This document shows, one piece after another, positions 35,205 through 45,269 of a stretch of DNA of 64,000 bases (positions within the stretch are counted from its first letter, which is position 1; each line of letters opens with the position of its first letter). This stretch comes from Luzula sylvatica (taxonomy: Eukaryota; Streptophyta; Magnoliopsida; Poales; Juncaceae). A program made the translations under genes and the position numbers. The notes beneath the pieces are model-generated. The model was not told where the DNA came from. It made no database searches and was given only the letters and a program-made list of their open reading frames with translations. Where the stretch lies: positions 39,935,842 through 39,999,841 of the forward strand of contig OX326960.1 in the NCBI GenBank assembly GCA_946800325.1, written 5' to 3'.

Positions 35205-36316
35205 TAACCCTTCCCTCATTCTCTCTTCTCACCTCAACTATTATATTTTCCCAATCAAAAGAGAGAATCCTAGCTTTACACCTTGAACTTAATCTTCTAA
35301 AACATTCTTAGAGATTATTAGATCCCTCTTCATTCCACAAAATACGATTCTCAACTTGCGTGACCGATCACGTTTAGTTAGTATTAGACAATTGTAATAG
35401 GCTAGTGCAAAGATTGTAAAGCCCGTCATAGATTGATAGAAGCGTGTAAATCGATCTAGGCAAACCTTGTAATTGCTTGATTTGGGTATTCAATCGAAAG
35501 CTGAAAAGGCGCAAGTCAACCCCGGAGACGTAGGTACTTGTAATCAATCGAGTCGGTCGATTGAGTAAGTAGCCGGTGAGTTAAAGCTACAAAACAACCA
35601 CCTACCGAACTCCGTAAACAAATATCTTGTGTTATTTGTTTCGGTATTGTATTTCTTTCTCTAATTTATTTACGCTTCCGTCCAAATTGTAATTGTATTC
35701 CATTACCGCGAAAAGTGGACCTTATGACTTCCTATTCACCCACCTCTAGGGCTAAATTAAACAACATATAGTATCCGTACATGACCGTCAACTAAATGGG
35801 TAATTTTACCCGTCCCATTTAGTATCCACGAATTTTTGAATTACCCATGAAAAAGTTTACTCGTACTTAAATATATGCAAAATATTAAAGTATACTAACG
35901 AAAAATATATTTTTTCAAATTAAATAACATCACATAACATATAGTATCACAACAATACACAACAATTTTTTTTAAATCACGTTAAAATAAAATTGACATC
36001 ACGCCATTCGATTGTTTCATTCCTTAAGATCAATTATCTCGCACTTTTCATCCGCATTTTGTGAAAAAAAACACGATTCTCGAAAAGAACATGATAGATG
36101 AACAAATAAAATGAGACGAATAATGTTAAAAAGGGATAAAATATTAATATAACTAGGTTATTAAGAATCATGTCCGGGTCGGATATATCCACGGGTTGGA
36201 TATGACCTCACCCATATCCGTGTCGGGTATTTTGTAATCGGGTAATACCCAATTCACGGCTAGACTTAATCGGGTATTATCCGACCCGTCCGAATCGGAT
36301 ATCCGTCGGACACCCC

Positions 36317-37293
36317 AAGTTTCTCTAATTTAAAATTGTAAAATAATCAAGACTTGAATTTTAAAAATAATAATATATAATCATATCATAATATCCGTTT
36401 TAATTTTTTAAAAAAATCCGTATCCATATTCGTATCCGACAATATCCGAACCATATCTGGATCCGTTCAATATCCGAACCGTATCCGAATCCGGATAATT
36501 CTGTATCCGAAAAAATATGGATACGAATCTGGTACGACCACTATCCGGACCGGATCCGAACTGTTTACAGCCCTAGACTAACACCATATAAATGAATCGA
36601 CTAATGAATGAGATTGCTAGCCTAGAATTATTATATTTTCTTCCCCTAATTTAGGGGCTCGTGTCATTCTCATGTTCATTTGTTGTATTTGTAGAAAAAT
36701 GTTGTTTTGTCTAATAGACTAATTGCTACTTGCAACTAGTTTGATTAAGAACGAGCTGGTGAGAGTTTTGGCTCTATTTTCCAAGTATTCGAGAAAAAAT
36801 AAAAATAGAAGGAAAATAGGATTATTTTGTTTCATCATGCTCGACTTATATTGAAAATGACCATTTATCCAACAAAAAGTATACGTGACGAACTATTCCC
36901 CCGAATTAATTCCGAATAGTGATTTAATATACGAGGTATGTTATGGGGTCCATCATTTTATTTCCTTACGAATCAAATCGGTAGAGTTTGTGGAATTGTT
37001 CGGGATGTGTATACTTTCTCATTTATCCAGTCTCCGAGATTTCACCGCCACATCCTTTGTGTCCTAATTAACACACTTAATTAATACTTTACACGTAATT
37101 AATAATTAATTAATATATAATAACATATTTTTAAATTAACAATTAACAATTCATAATTAACTGTTAATCATGGATCCTAATTGTAATGTTAATTAAGTAT
37201 GTTAATCGGGATATAAAGGATATAAAGGACGGGACGATGAAATCCAGACAAAGTAAAATTTACCATTTTTAAAATATAGAGGGGTCAAGATTA
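36317..37293. other. hAT remnant and AT-rich spacer
   Basis: 36390-36573 is rich in TATCCGAACC and ends GTTTACAGCCCTA, a hAT-like terminus without a visible partner. 36590-37290 has no supported gene. Confidence 0.4.
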
Positions 37294-37301
37294 CTTAAAA
37301 G

Positions 37302-37893
37302 CTATGTTACGCGGATACTCCAAAAATACAGAAGTATACTGAGGATACGGGTATCCGATACGGATACGGGTGCGATACGGCTGCGATACGTATCGGATAC
37401 GCCACGTGGCGTATCCGATTATTTTAATATTTATTTTTTTCGGATACGGCGGGGATACGGCAGGATACGACAGGATACGGCTGGGATACGTTTAGGATAC
37501 GGCTGGGATACGTTTAGGATACGGCTGGGATACTCCATTTACGATACTTCGGCCCAATATATGTTTTGGTCCATAATATTTTTAAATAATTTGTATATGA
37601 TACTTCTAGGATACTTCTAGGATACTTCTAAAATTAGTTTTAGGATACTTCTAAAATAATTTAAGATAATTTTATGATACTTGTATTGTTATGTTTATTT
37701 TTTTTATTGTCATGATATTTAATTTAAAAATATTATTTAATTTATTATTTATTTATTTATTATATATAATATAAATATATTAAAATAATAACTATATAGC
37801 CGTATCCGTATCCGTGATTTTTCAAAAATTGCCGTATCGCCGTATCCGTATCGTATCGGATACGATACCCGTACCCGTATCCGTGCAACATAG
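37302..37893. mobile_element. hAT-like MITE, CTATGTTGC family, largest intact copy
   Basis: Ends CTATGTTACGCGGATAC and GTATCCGTGCAACATAG with a perfect 8-bp duplication CTTAAAAG (37294-37301 and 37894-37901). 592 bp. Subterminal GGATACGG/CCGTATCC repeats; an inner tandem of GGCTGGGATACGTTTAGGAT at 37470-37530. No coding frame. Confidence 0.93.
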
Positions 37894-38106
37894 CTTAAAA
37901 GCAATATTTATCTTTTGGGACAAATGGGCCATAACATACCTCCTAAATCATCATTTTCATACATCGAAGTAAAATAAAATGAAAAACATATGAAGATGAA
38001 ATAAATAAGAATATATTAGTCTTGTTAATAATATGCTATTTCGTGAATTAAACCAATTTCATCTCAAATATGGAATAATCTTTTCCATGAATATAAATAA
38101 GATATT

Positions 38107-38252
38107 GGAATTTTTTTGGATATAACCAAGTTTTTAAACGAAATTCGAAAAATAACCAAGTTTTGAAAATATTTCTGAAAATGTATTTTGCGCTGAACCA
38201 TTCAGCGCTTTTTGTAAAAGGCGAGGTATGGTTCCGCGCCTTCCTTAATAAC
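38107..38252 (+). repeat. Left terminal inverted repeat of the Mutator element
   Basis: Mirrors 43799-43944 with only a few differences (for example AATTTTTTT against AAATTTTTT). Contains the imperfect palindrome GCGCTGAACCATTCAGCGC and GGCGAGGTATGG. Likely holds transposase binding sites and the element promoter. Confidence 0.92.
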
Positions 38253-38799
38253 GTGTTCATTGGTTGATTGTGGCGGTTAATAATTAACTAATCAGAGGCG
38301 ACAAATGATACAGCGCCAGGCGCGGAATGGTTCCCCGCCTTTTCTCCAGATCTTGCCACGTGTACAAGGCGCTGAATGGTTTAGCGCCTAGCGCGGAATG
38401 GTACCCCGCCTTTCCTCTGTAACCCTAAAACCGCCGCTTCTTCTTTTCTTTTCTTTCTTCTCTTCCTTTTTTCTTCCTTCTCTCTTTCTTCTTCTTTCTT
38501 TCTTTCTTCTCCTCGGTTTGGTGCAGTTTTGGGACAGATTTGGTGGAGTTTTGTTGATAAAAAGAGATTTTAAGGTATGTGTTGTTATTTTTTCTTATTT
38601 ATATTGAAAATTTGTTTAAAATGACAGATTTTAGACATATTTTGATTTAGAGAATTGAAAATTTCAGATTCGGACCAGATTTGAAGTTTGTTCACTTATT
38701 AAGGTACATTTTTTTATATTTAATTATTTTTCTTAGATTATTTTAGTTATATTTGTGCTAGATATGAATTTTTTGTTTAAAAGTTAGGATTTACAAAGA

Positions 38800-39145
38800 A
38801 GTTAGGGTTTAAATTGCAAAAATGACATTTAAATTAGTAATTAAGTTAGGGTTTTAATTAGGAATTAAGTTCGGGTTTAAATTAGGAATAGAGTTAGGGT
38901 TTAAATTGCAAAAATGTATTTGAGTTAAATTAGGAATTAAGTTAGGGTTTTAATTAGGAATTAAGTTAGGGTTTAAATTAGGAATTGAGTTAGGGTTTAA
39001 ATTGCAAAAAATTATTTGAGTTAAATTAGGAATTAATTTAGGGTTTAAATTGCAAAACTGACATTTAAATTAGGATTAGTTAGAATATGAATGAAATTAG
39101 GGTTTAAATTGCAAAAATGATATTTAAATTAGGGTTAAAAATTGT
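38800..39145. repeat. TTAGGGTTTAAATT repeats in the Mutator leader
   Basis: About eleven copies of TTAGGGTTT(T/A)AA followed by TTAGGAATT or TGCAAAA, in irregular tandem, just upstream of the transposase ATG. Each includes the telobox core TTAGGGTTT. Arrangement is not a true telomere array. Confidence 0.88.
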
Positions 39146-39213
39146 TCAAAAAATAATTTGAAAAATTAAGAATTGAAAATAAATTTGACACAAGAACAAC
39201 TTGTAGTGCAAGC

Positions 39214-41058
39214 ATGGAAGGGGCGTCTTTTTGCATTTTTTGGGGGGGTTATATTGTTAGGGACGGAAATATACCCCGTTATGAAGGAGGCAGAAGTACG
39301 TTAGTAATTTTACCAAACGGAAGTAATTTTACGGATTTGATAAATTTAGTTCGTAATTACACTGGAATAAATACAGAAATGTATGATATAATACTGAAAA
39401 CGAATTGGCTATTTCAATCAGGAGTTTGGAATATTGTTGAAATTAATAGTGATTCAAGTTTAAACATGATGATGGCAAATATTACCGGAGGTTACAATCA
39501 ATTGTTTGTTGAACAAAGAGCTAATTATTCGGGTCATCCCGGGTCATCCGAACATTTTGCCGGACCCTCAGTACCCTCAAGGCGCGTAGAATTAGAAGAA
39601 GATATGCAGGAGGAGGAAGAAGAAGAAGAAGAAATGGAGGAAGACGATGGTAGTAGTGAAAATAGTGTTCCAGAAATTGATATAGATTACGTGATTCGTG
39701 AATCTAGTCAAGGCGGGACGTGGATAAATGGAATGAATATGACGGAGGATATCCCCGAAATTTTTGAAGATGACGAATGGGTGGATTTAATGGTATGTGA
39801 AGAAGAAGATGACGACAATGATGAAAAAAATGATTTATCATCCGAGAAATCTTGGCACGGGCTATTATTTGAAACGAAGAAAGAAATGCAAAACCAATTG
39901 AGAGATTGGTCGATTAAGAATTTTGTCCAGTTTCGGGTAGAGAAAAGTAATACGAGTGAATATCAAATTCGATGTGTTCAAAATGAATGTGAGTGGAGAT
40001 TGCGTGCAATTGTGCCGAAATATGGAATCTCGTGGAAAATTACTAAATTCAAAGGTGGACATACGTGTGTTAATTCCGGTCTTGGATCTCAAAATCGTCA
40101 ATTAAATGCCGAACACATTTGTTTGATGATCCTTCCCAATTTGCGTCAAGATATAACTATTAGTGTTCATAACATTAAAGAATTCGTTTTTAAGGAATAT
40201 CATATCGAAATTAGTTATAAGGTTGCATGGCAAGCACGGTCAGATGCAATTGCCATAATTTATGGAAAATGGGAGGATTCTTATGCCGATTTACCATCGT
40301 ATATGAAGATGTTACAAATGAGAGATCCAAGTACCGTTGTCGATTTCGATTACGGTGACGGCCGTCGGGGTAACTTACATTTCAAACGCGTGTTTTGGGC
40401 ATTGGGGGCCTCAATTAAAGGATTTAACTATTATCGTCCGGTTTTGAGTGTCGATGGTACACATTTGCATGGGACGTATTTAGGTACTCTTTTAATAGCT
40501 ACTGGAATGGATGCAAATCGGGGGATATTTCCCGTAGCATTTGCAATTGTTGAGAATGAGAATAGTTCTTCTTGGCAATGGTTTTTGGCTCGGGTAAAAG
40601 GTTACATTACTAAAAGATTACCAATTTGTATAGTTACGGATAGATGGTCAGGTCATCGAGCGGTAATCGACCAAATTTTTCCGAGTGAGGAAGGACACGC
40701 GATGCGATATTGCATTCGACATGTTCAACAAAACATTGCTAAACAATTTGGTAATAAAGCGTTGGGTGAATTATTTTGGACAGCGGCCACTCAAAGAAGA
40801 AATGAGGGATTGCAAAATCGGTTGGAACGAATGAGACTGATGAAACCAGAAGTGATTGAATATTTGGATAGAAGCGTGGGTCAAAAATCTTTATGGGCTG
40901 TATCTCATGATGGTGGTCGTAGGTTGGGTATTACGACTACCAACATTTCAGAGTGTTTTAACGGTGTATTGAAGCGTGGGTCAAAAATCTTTATGGGCTG
41001 TAACTTTGTGTTTTTTAATTATGTATTTCAAGTTTTTTTGAAGATATTATGTACTTAA
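39214..41058 (+). CDS. MuDR-like transposase, carboxyl end lost
   Basis: 614 residues from an ATG. Order: an amino domain (1-110), an acidic low-complexity spacer (about 128-215), a MuDR-type zinc DNA-binding domain (LLFETKKEMQNQLRDW to HTC, about 220-287, with CxxxxC and HxC), then the DDE transposase core: VLSVDGTHLHGTYLG (first Asp), PICIVTDRWSGH (second Asp) and CIRHVQQNI. The frame then reaches TNISECFNGVLK, after which the expected SWIM/zinc-knuckle region is absent: a copy of 40871-40902 is pasted at 40971-41002 and the frame runs into unrelated AT-rich DNA. Likely inactive or altered. Family role: binds the inverted ends and moves Mutator elements. Confidence 0.92.
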   Translation: MEGASFCIFWGGYIVRDGNIPRYEGGRSTLVILPNGSNFTDLINLVRNYTGINTEMYDIILKTNWLFQSGVWNIVEINSDSSLNMMMANITGGYNQLFVEQRANYSGHPGSSEHFAGPSVPSRRVELEEDMQEEEEEEEEMEEDDGSSENSVPEIDIDYVIRESSQGGTWINGMNMTEDIPEIFEDDEWVDLMVCEEEDDDNDEKNDLSSEKSWHGLLFETKKEMQNQLRDWSIKNFVQFRVEKSNTSEYQIRCVQNECEWRLRAIVPKYGISWKITKFKGGHTCVNSGLGSQNRQLNAEHICLMILPNLRQDITISVHNIKEFVFKEYHIEISYKVAWQARSDAIAIIYGKWEDSYADLPSYMKMLQMRDPSTVVDFDYGDGRRGNLHFKRVFWALGASIKGFNYYRPVLSVDGTHLHGTYLGTLLIATGMDANRGIFPVAFAIVENENSSSWQWFLARVKGYITKRLPICIVTDRWSGHRAVIDQIFPSEEGHAMRYCIRHVQQNIAKQFGNKALGELFWTAATQRRNEGLQNRLERMRLMKPEVIEYLDRSVGQKSLWAVSHDGGRRLGITTTNISECFNGVLKRGSKIFMGCNFVFFNYVFQVFLKILCT

Positions 41059-41090
41059 TCAATGTATGTTTTGTATTTTTGTTTTGACAG

Positions 41091-43063
41091 ATGCAACATC
41101 CAGGACCTATCGATACGTCCGTTCTCACAGATCAAATAAATCATGTGTCGAACGAGGTGAACAAGCCTTCGATGACGATCCATCAGGGTGGTCGTGATTG
41201 GAGTCATTGGACGATGATGACTCCTGAGATGGAGGCCCGATTGAGGCGAGCGGGTTTTTTTTTCCCGACCAGGGGGGCTTACGTGCAGTTGAATCAGACA
41301 TTCATCGTTGCACTGATTCAGAGGTGGCGTCCGGAGACGAACACGTTTCACATGCCTCACGGAGAGATGACGATCACACTTCGCGACGTTTCCTTACTTA
41401 CCGGTTTCGCAATTGACGGTGCTCCCTTGTTTAGGGCCGCGACAAGGGATGATGACCCCGCAGCCGAGATGACCCGGTTACTTGGGGCGTGTCCGACCGA
41501 TAATCGTCTCACATTAGCATGGTTGCGTAGGAATCTTCATGGACTACCGGAGGATCCCACAGAGGAGGCGTAGGATCGAATTACGCGAGCGTACATATTG
41601 TACTTCCTAGGCTCCATGGCTTTGGCAAATCCCACGAAAGGGCGATTGAGTATGAATTACATTTACTTTTTGGAGGATTTCGACATATGTGGGCGTTATG
41701 CTTGGGGAGCTGCTGTCCTCGGCCATTTGTACAGGTCTTTAAGAAATGCATGCCAGATTGGGCAAACTACGGCATCGGGTTGGTTCTCTCTCGTTCAGGT
41801 AATTTTCAATTCTTTATTTTAATATTTTAATATTTTAATATTTTTTATTTGTTTGTAGATTTGGGCTTGGTTTCATTTAGCCATTGGACGGCCCATCATG
41901 ACTGCGCCGGGATCTGTTGTTCAGGTGCCACTCATGAACTATTATGTCGGTGGCCACGCGTACACTGAGAACAACAGGGGGAGTACAGTCATGTATTATG
42001 CTGATCAGTTCGACAAACTACAATCCGAACAAGTAAGAAATTTAATATTTTAATATTATAATATTATAATATTTTAATATTTTTTAATTACAATTGTATT
42101 TTTCAGATTACTTGGAGTCCTTATACGGATGAGCTTACGGCAAATCTACCGCCAGCATGTTTTGTTGGTTCAGAGATTTGGATGGCAAAAGTCCCGTTGA
42201 TATGCAATAATACCGCGGAGATGCACCTACCAGACAGGGTTATGCTGCAGTTTGGTTATCGCCAACACATCCCTACGAACCCGATTATGACGCGTCGCGG
42301 GAAATTGAAGAACGCACAAATCACATCTTACTTGGATTTTTGGGAGCAGCGGGATACACATGTTGTTAGAGAGGACGATATTGTATTGACCGGCGTGTTC
42401 ACTAGAACGGTACAAAACTTAATTAGTTCGATCATATTTTATTAAACATTCATTCTCTAATAACATGTATGTTTGTAGGATTACATGAGATGGTATTGGC
42501 GAATAACGAGGCGGTGGATCATCAACAAGATTAGTCCTCCTGATTTGAGCTTTCGACCTAGTGGTCCGCTTTTGCGATCCATGGTATGTCATCATTTATT
42601 ATTTTTATTGTAATTATATTAAATCAAATTGAAGTTATCGAAATTAATTTTATTGTAATTATAGGTCAACGAGATGCAGCTAGATATTCGTCGTGCGCGA
42701 GAAGGCACGCCTTGTGCCCCTACTTGCCCATGTCGCATGATCTTAGATCAAATGGGTGGTAGAATGACGGTTTTACTTGATGAATTGTCGTTGAACTATT
42801 CGCACGGTCAGGACGTACCGGCTCCACACACGATGAATCCTCCACCTAGCGCACCGAATGACTTTGTCCAACCACCATTCACCGATTACGTTTCCACTTC
42901 GCGACCGAATTATGACGCTCCAGTCGGTACCGGTTTCATGGACTTCATGAACACGAGCTTTCAAAATGAGTATGGTACTTCGTATGGTCGTGGCGGTACT
43001 TCGTATGGTGGTCAGCCAGACTATTTCGATCCGACACAAAATGCACCGAGAGATGATATTTAG
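41091..43063 (+). pseudogene. Plant mobile domain (PMD) protein, MAIL-like, one nonsense codon
   Basis: Five pieces join by GT-AG splicing in phase: 41091-41798, 41859-42032, 42107-42409, 42479-42583, 42665-43063. The PMD signature is clear: DWSHW, then RWRPETNTFHMPHGEM followed by TITLRDVSLLTGF, and later the AWFHLAIGRP and VPLMNYYVGG region. TAG at 41572-41574 interrupts the first exon after DPTEEA; sequence on both sides is still PMD-like. The carboxyl part is Pro/Tyr/Gly rich. PMD proteins (MAIN, MAIL1) act in silencing and genome stability in plants, and PMD genes are known passengers of Mutator and Gypsy elements. An acceptor (TTTTGACAG) sits directly before the ATG, suggesting a spliced leader. 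Confidence 0.88.
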
Positions 43064-43189
43064 ATTATTGTTATTGTGTTGTGATTGTGTTGTTATTGTT
43101 ATTGTTATTGTGTTGTGATATTTAGACTATTTCGATCTTATTTCGTATGTTTTGATTGTGTTGATATTTCGATTATTATTAATTTATGT

Positions 43190-43560
43190 TTTTCAGTTTC
43201 ATTGATATCATATAAAAAAAAGTCAAAGATTATATTTATCCTTCTTAAAATTAAAATATCATATTTATCCTTTAATAATTCTAAAAAAATTATCATATTT
43301 CTAAAATATCATATTTATCCTTTCATAATTTCTAAAAAAGTTTCTAAAATATTTCTAAAATATCATAATTTCTAAAATATCATATTTATCCTTTCATAAT
43401 TCTAAAAAAAGTATCATATTTATCCTTTCATAATTTCTAAAAAAGTTTCTAAAATATTTCTAAAATATCATATTTCTAAAAATGTTTCATTAGTATCATT
43501 GATATCATATTTATCCTTTCATAATTATAAAATATCATATTTACCCAAAAAAAAGTAGTT
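43190..43560. repeat. AT-rich tandem phrase in the Mutator 3' part
   Basis: The phrase ATCATATTTATCCTTTCATA with TTTCTAAAA spacers recurs about eight times. No coding value. Confidence 0.85.
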
Positions 43561-43798
43561 AATATTTGCGCAAAAAAATAGTTACTAATTATGTAAAATA
43601 ATTACCAAAAAAGATAGGGGTTGTTTTGAAAATTTCCCAAAAAAGATGAAAGAAGAGAGAAGAGGGAAAGAAAGGAAGAAAATAGCCTGGGAATTAATTT
43701 GAAATTACGAAAGGCGCGGAACCATACCTCGCTAGGCGCTGAACCATACCGCGCCTTTCTCTAATTACTAATTAACCAACCAACGACGTAATTAATTT

Positions 43799-43944
43799 GA
43801 AATTAAGAAAGGCGCGGAACCATACCTCGCCTTTTACAAAAGGCGCTGAACCATTCAGCGCAAAATACATTTTCAGAAATATTTTCAAAACTTGGTTATT
43901 TTTCGAATTTCGTTTAAAAACTTGGTTATATCCAAAAAATTTCC
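43799..43944 (-). repeat. Right terminal inverted repeat of the Mutator element
   Basis: Inverted copy of 38107-38252. A partial extra copy of its GGCGCGGAACCATACC part is at 43710-43760. Confidence 0.92.
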
Positions 43945-44082
43945 TAAGATATTTCATCTCTATTCGACTGGAAAAGAATGAAATACCATAGTTAAATTTC
44001 TATTACATGCTATTTCGTCACAACCGAACACCACCTAAGACTCTACTCTAACCCTTCATATTTATGGGGTTTGACAGGGGTT

Positions 44083-44350
44083 ATATATTCAGTCTCCCAA
44101 ACTAAAAAAAAAATCTTGATGAGATGACAAAAATGAGTTAAGTGGTTTGATTAGTATTATTAATTAATTTGATTAGCAATTTAATTGGTCGTTTAATCGA
44201 ATTGACACGTCAATTAACATATACTAATTTTAACATATTATAAATTATTTACGTATCAATTAAAAAATCTAATCAATTCACTTAACTCATTTTTTGCGCC
44301 TCATCAAGATTTTTTTTTGTAGTTTGGGGGTCAAGTATATTTTCCCTTTT
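44083..44350. mobile_element. MITE with long inverted ends
   Basis: CAGTCTCCCAAACTA...ATCTTGATGAGATGAC on the left is mirrored by GCCTCATCAAGAT...TAGTTTGGGGGTCAAG on the right, roughly 60 bp each. Same family as 16815-17170. Target duplication not resolved. Confidence 0.68.
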
Positions 44351-44636
44351 TGGTATGGTTTCAACCGAATTCACTAGGCAAGATTCCCTTGCATACGTTG
44401 GAATCCATCCATACAAACACTAGTTAATGGATCATGATGATCAATTAACCAAACAAGTAACATGTTCGCTTGAATGTAATAAATGAAAAAGATGAGAGTA
44501 GCAAGTCGGTCAAGGTGAGGCATCCTCGTTTGTCTTCTTTCCAAGGCGCTAACTGCAATTGAGTCTTTTGTTAAAGAGGAATTAAGGTGATTTCCGTTGG
44601 CCGTTTGATGGAAAGAGGGAGTTTAAAGTATTTTAT

Positions 44637-44799
44637 CTGTGTTGCACGGATACGCCGATACGGCGATACGGCGACGCGTATCGGATACGGCGACGCGTAT
44701 CGGATACGGCGATACGACAATTTAACACATGATTTAGAATACGATACGAATACGGCGATACGGCTAAATTCGATTTTTTGGAGTATCCGCGCAACATAG
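44637..44799. mobile_element. hAT-like MITE, CTATGTTGC family, 163 bp
   Basis: Ends CTGTGTTGCACGGATACG and GTATCCGCGCAACATAG; perfect 8-bp duplication TATTTTAT (44629-44636 and 44800-44807). Interior is GGATACGGCGA repeats. Confidence 0.93.
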
Positions 44800-45269
44800 T
44801 ATTTTATCTATAATTCTTCGAGCAAAAGATAATGTATTGTATAATAGCTGGTGTTTTTCGAGAATAATAATCGGGCAAAAATTGTTGAGCATGGATTGTC
44901 AAGTGTCTGCGATGATAGAAGGTCCCTTTGTCGTAGCGGGTGGAAGAATTGATTACTATTTGTGCCATTTATATATCCTTATTATCGAGACTCGAGCTAG
45001 TGGATATTAGTAAATTCTTAACCAATCAACTCAAAAAATAGGAAATAACTCACGAAGAAATGACGAGTATTAGGAATGAAATATTTTAGGGGTTGTTTGG
45101 CGTGAAGGATTTTTGATGAAAATTGGTTTTTAAAATGAAGAAAACTTTAATTTCTTGTTTGGATGACCCAAATAAATAGAATATATTTTTATCGGAATCT
45201 TTCACAAATTTTCATTCCAAAAAAGCTGGAGCGCCAAAATGAGGGAAACTTTTAGCGTCAAAGAAAAAT

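Larger units (their letters stand above)
34101..35766 (+). mobile_element. Solo LTR with internal palindromic minisatellite
   Basis: Starts TGTTGGTTC and ends ACAACA, so the ends TGTTG...CAACA are an exact inverted pair. Flanks GATAG / TATAG give a 5-bp duplication with one mismatch. Promoter TATAAATA is at 35197-35204 followed by CCTTCCCTCATTCTCTCTTC, and the tail (35460-35720, GTGTTATTTGTTTCGG) is like Copia LTR ends. The presumed U3 (34450-35160) is almost entirely the AACGG array. No PBS or internal DNA follows. Confidence 0.82.
33562..36316. mobile_element. hAT element split by two later insertions
   Basis: Left end TAGAGATGTCAATGGATCGG at about 33564. The body resumes after a same-family insertion (33634-34085) and a solo LTR (34101-35766), with GACCGTCAACTAAATGGG and GGGTAATTTTACCCG, and runs out near GGACACCCCAAG at about 36315. 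Its middle matches the reverse complement of 33634-34085, so all belong to one family. About 90-bp direct repeats (starting CACAAATACACAGTTC) occur at 32785, 33447 and 33537 beside it. Confidence 0.65.
38107..43944 (+). mobile_element. Mutator element with transposase and plant-mobile-domain gene
   Basis: 5838 bp with inverted ends of about 145 bp (38107-38252 and 43799-43944) and an exact 9-bp duplication TAAGATATT at 38098-38106 and 43945-43953. The ends start GGAATTTTTTTGGATATAAC and contain GCGCTGAACCATTCAGCGC hairpins. Between them lie a leader rich in TTAGGGTTT, a MuDR-like transposase and a PMD gene, both on the plus strand. Ends close to identical imply a fairly recent insertion; both genes nevertheless look damaged. 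Confidence 0.95.

Noticed and set aside
38820..39130. Interstitial telomere array
   Set aside because: TTAGGGTTT units are separated by AT-rich spacers and confined to one Mutator element leader, so this is a local repeat, not a fused telomere.
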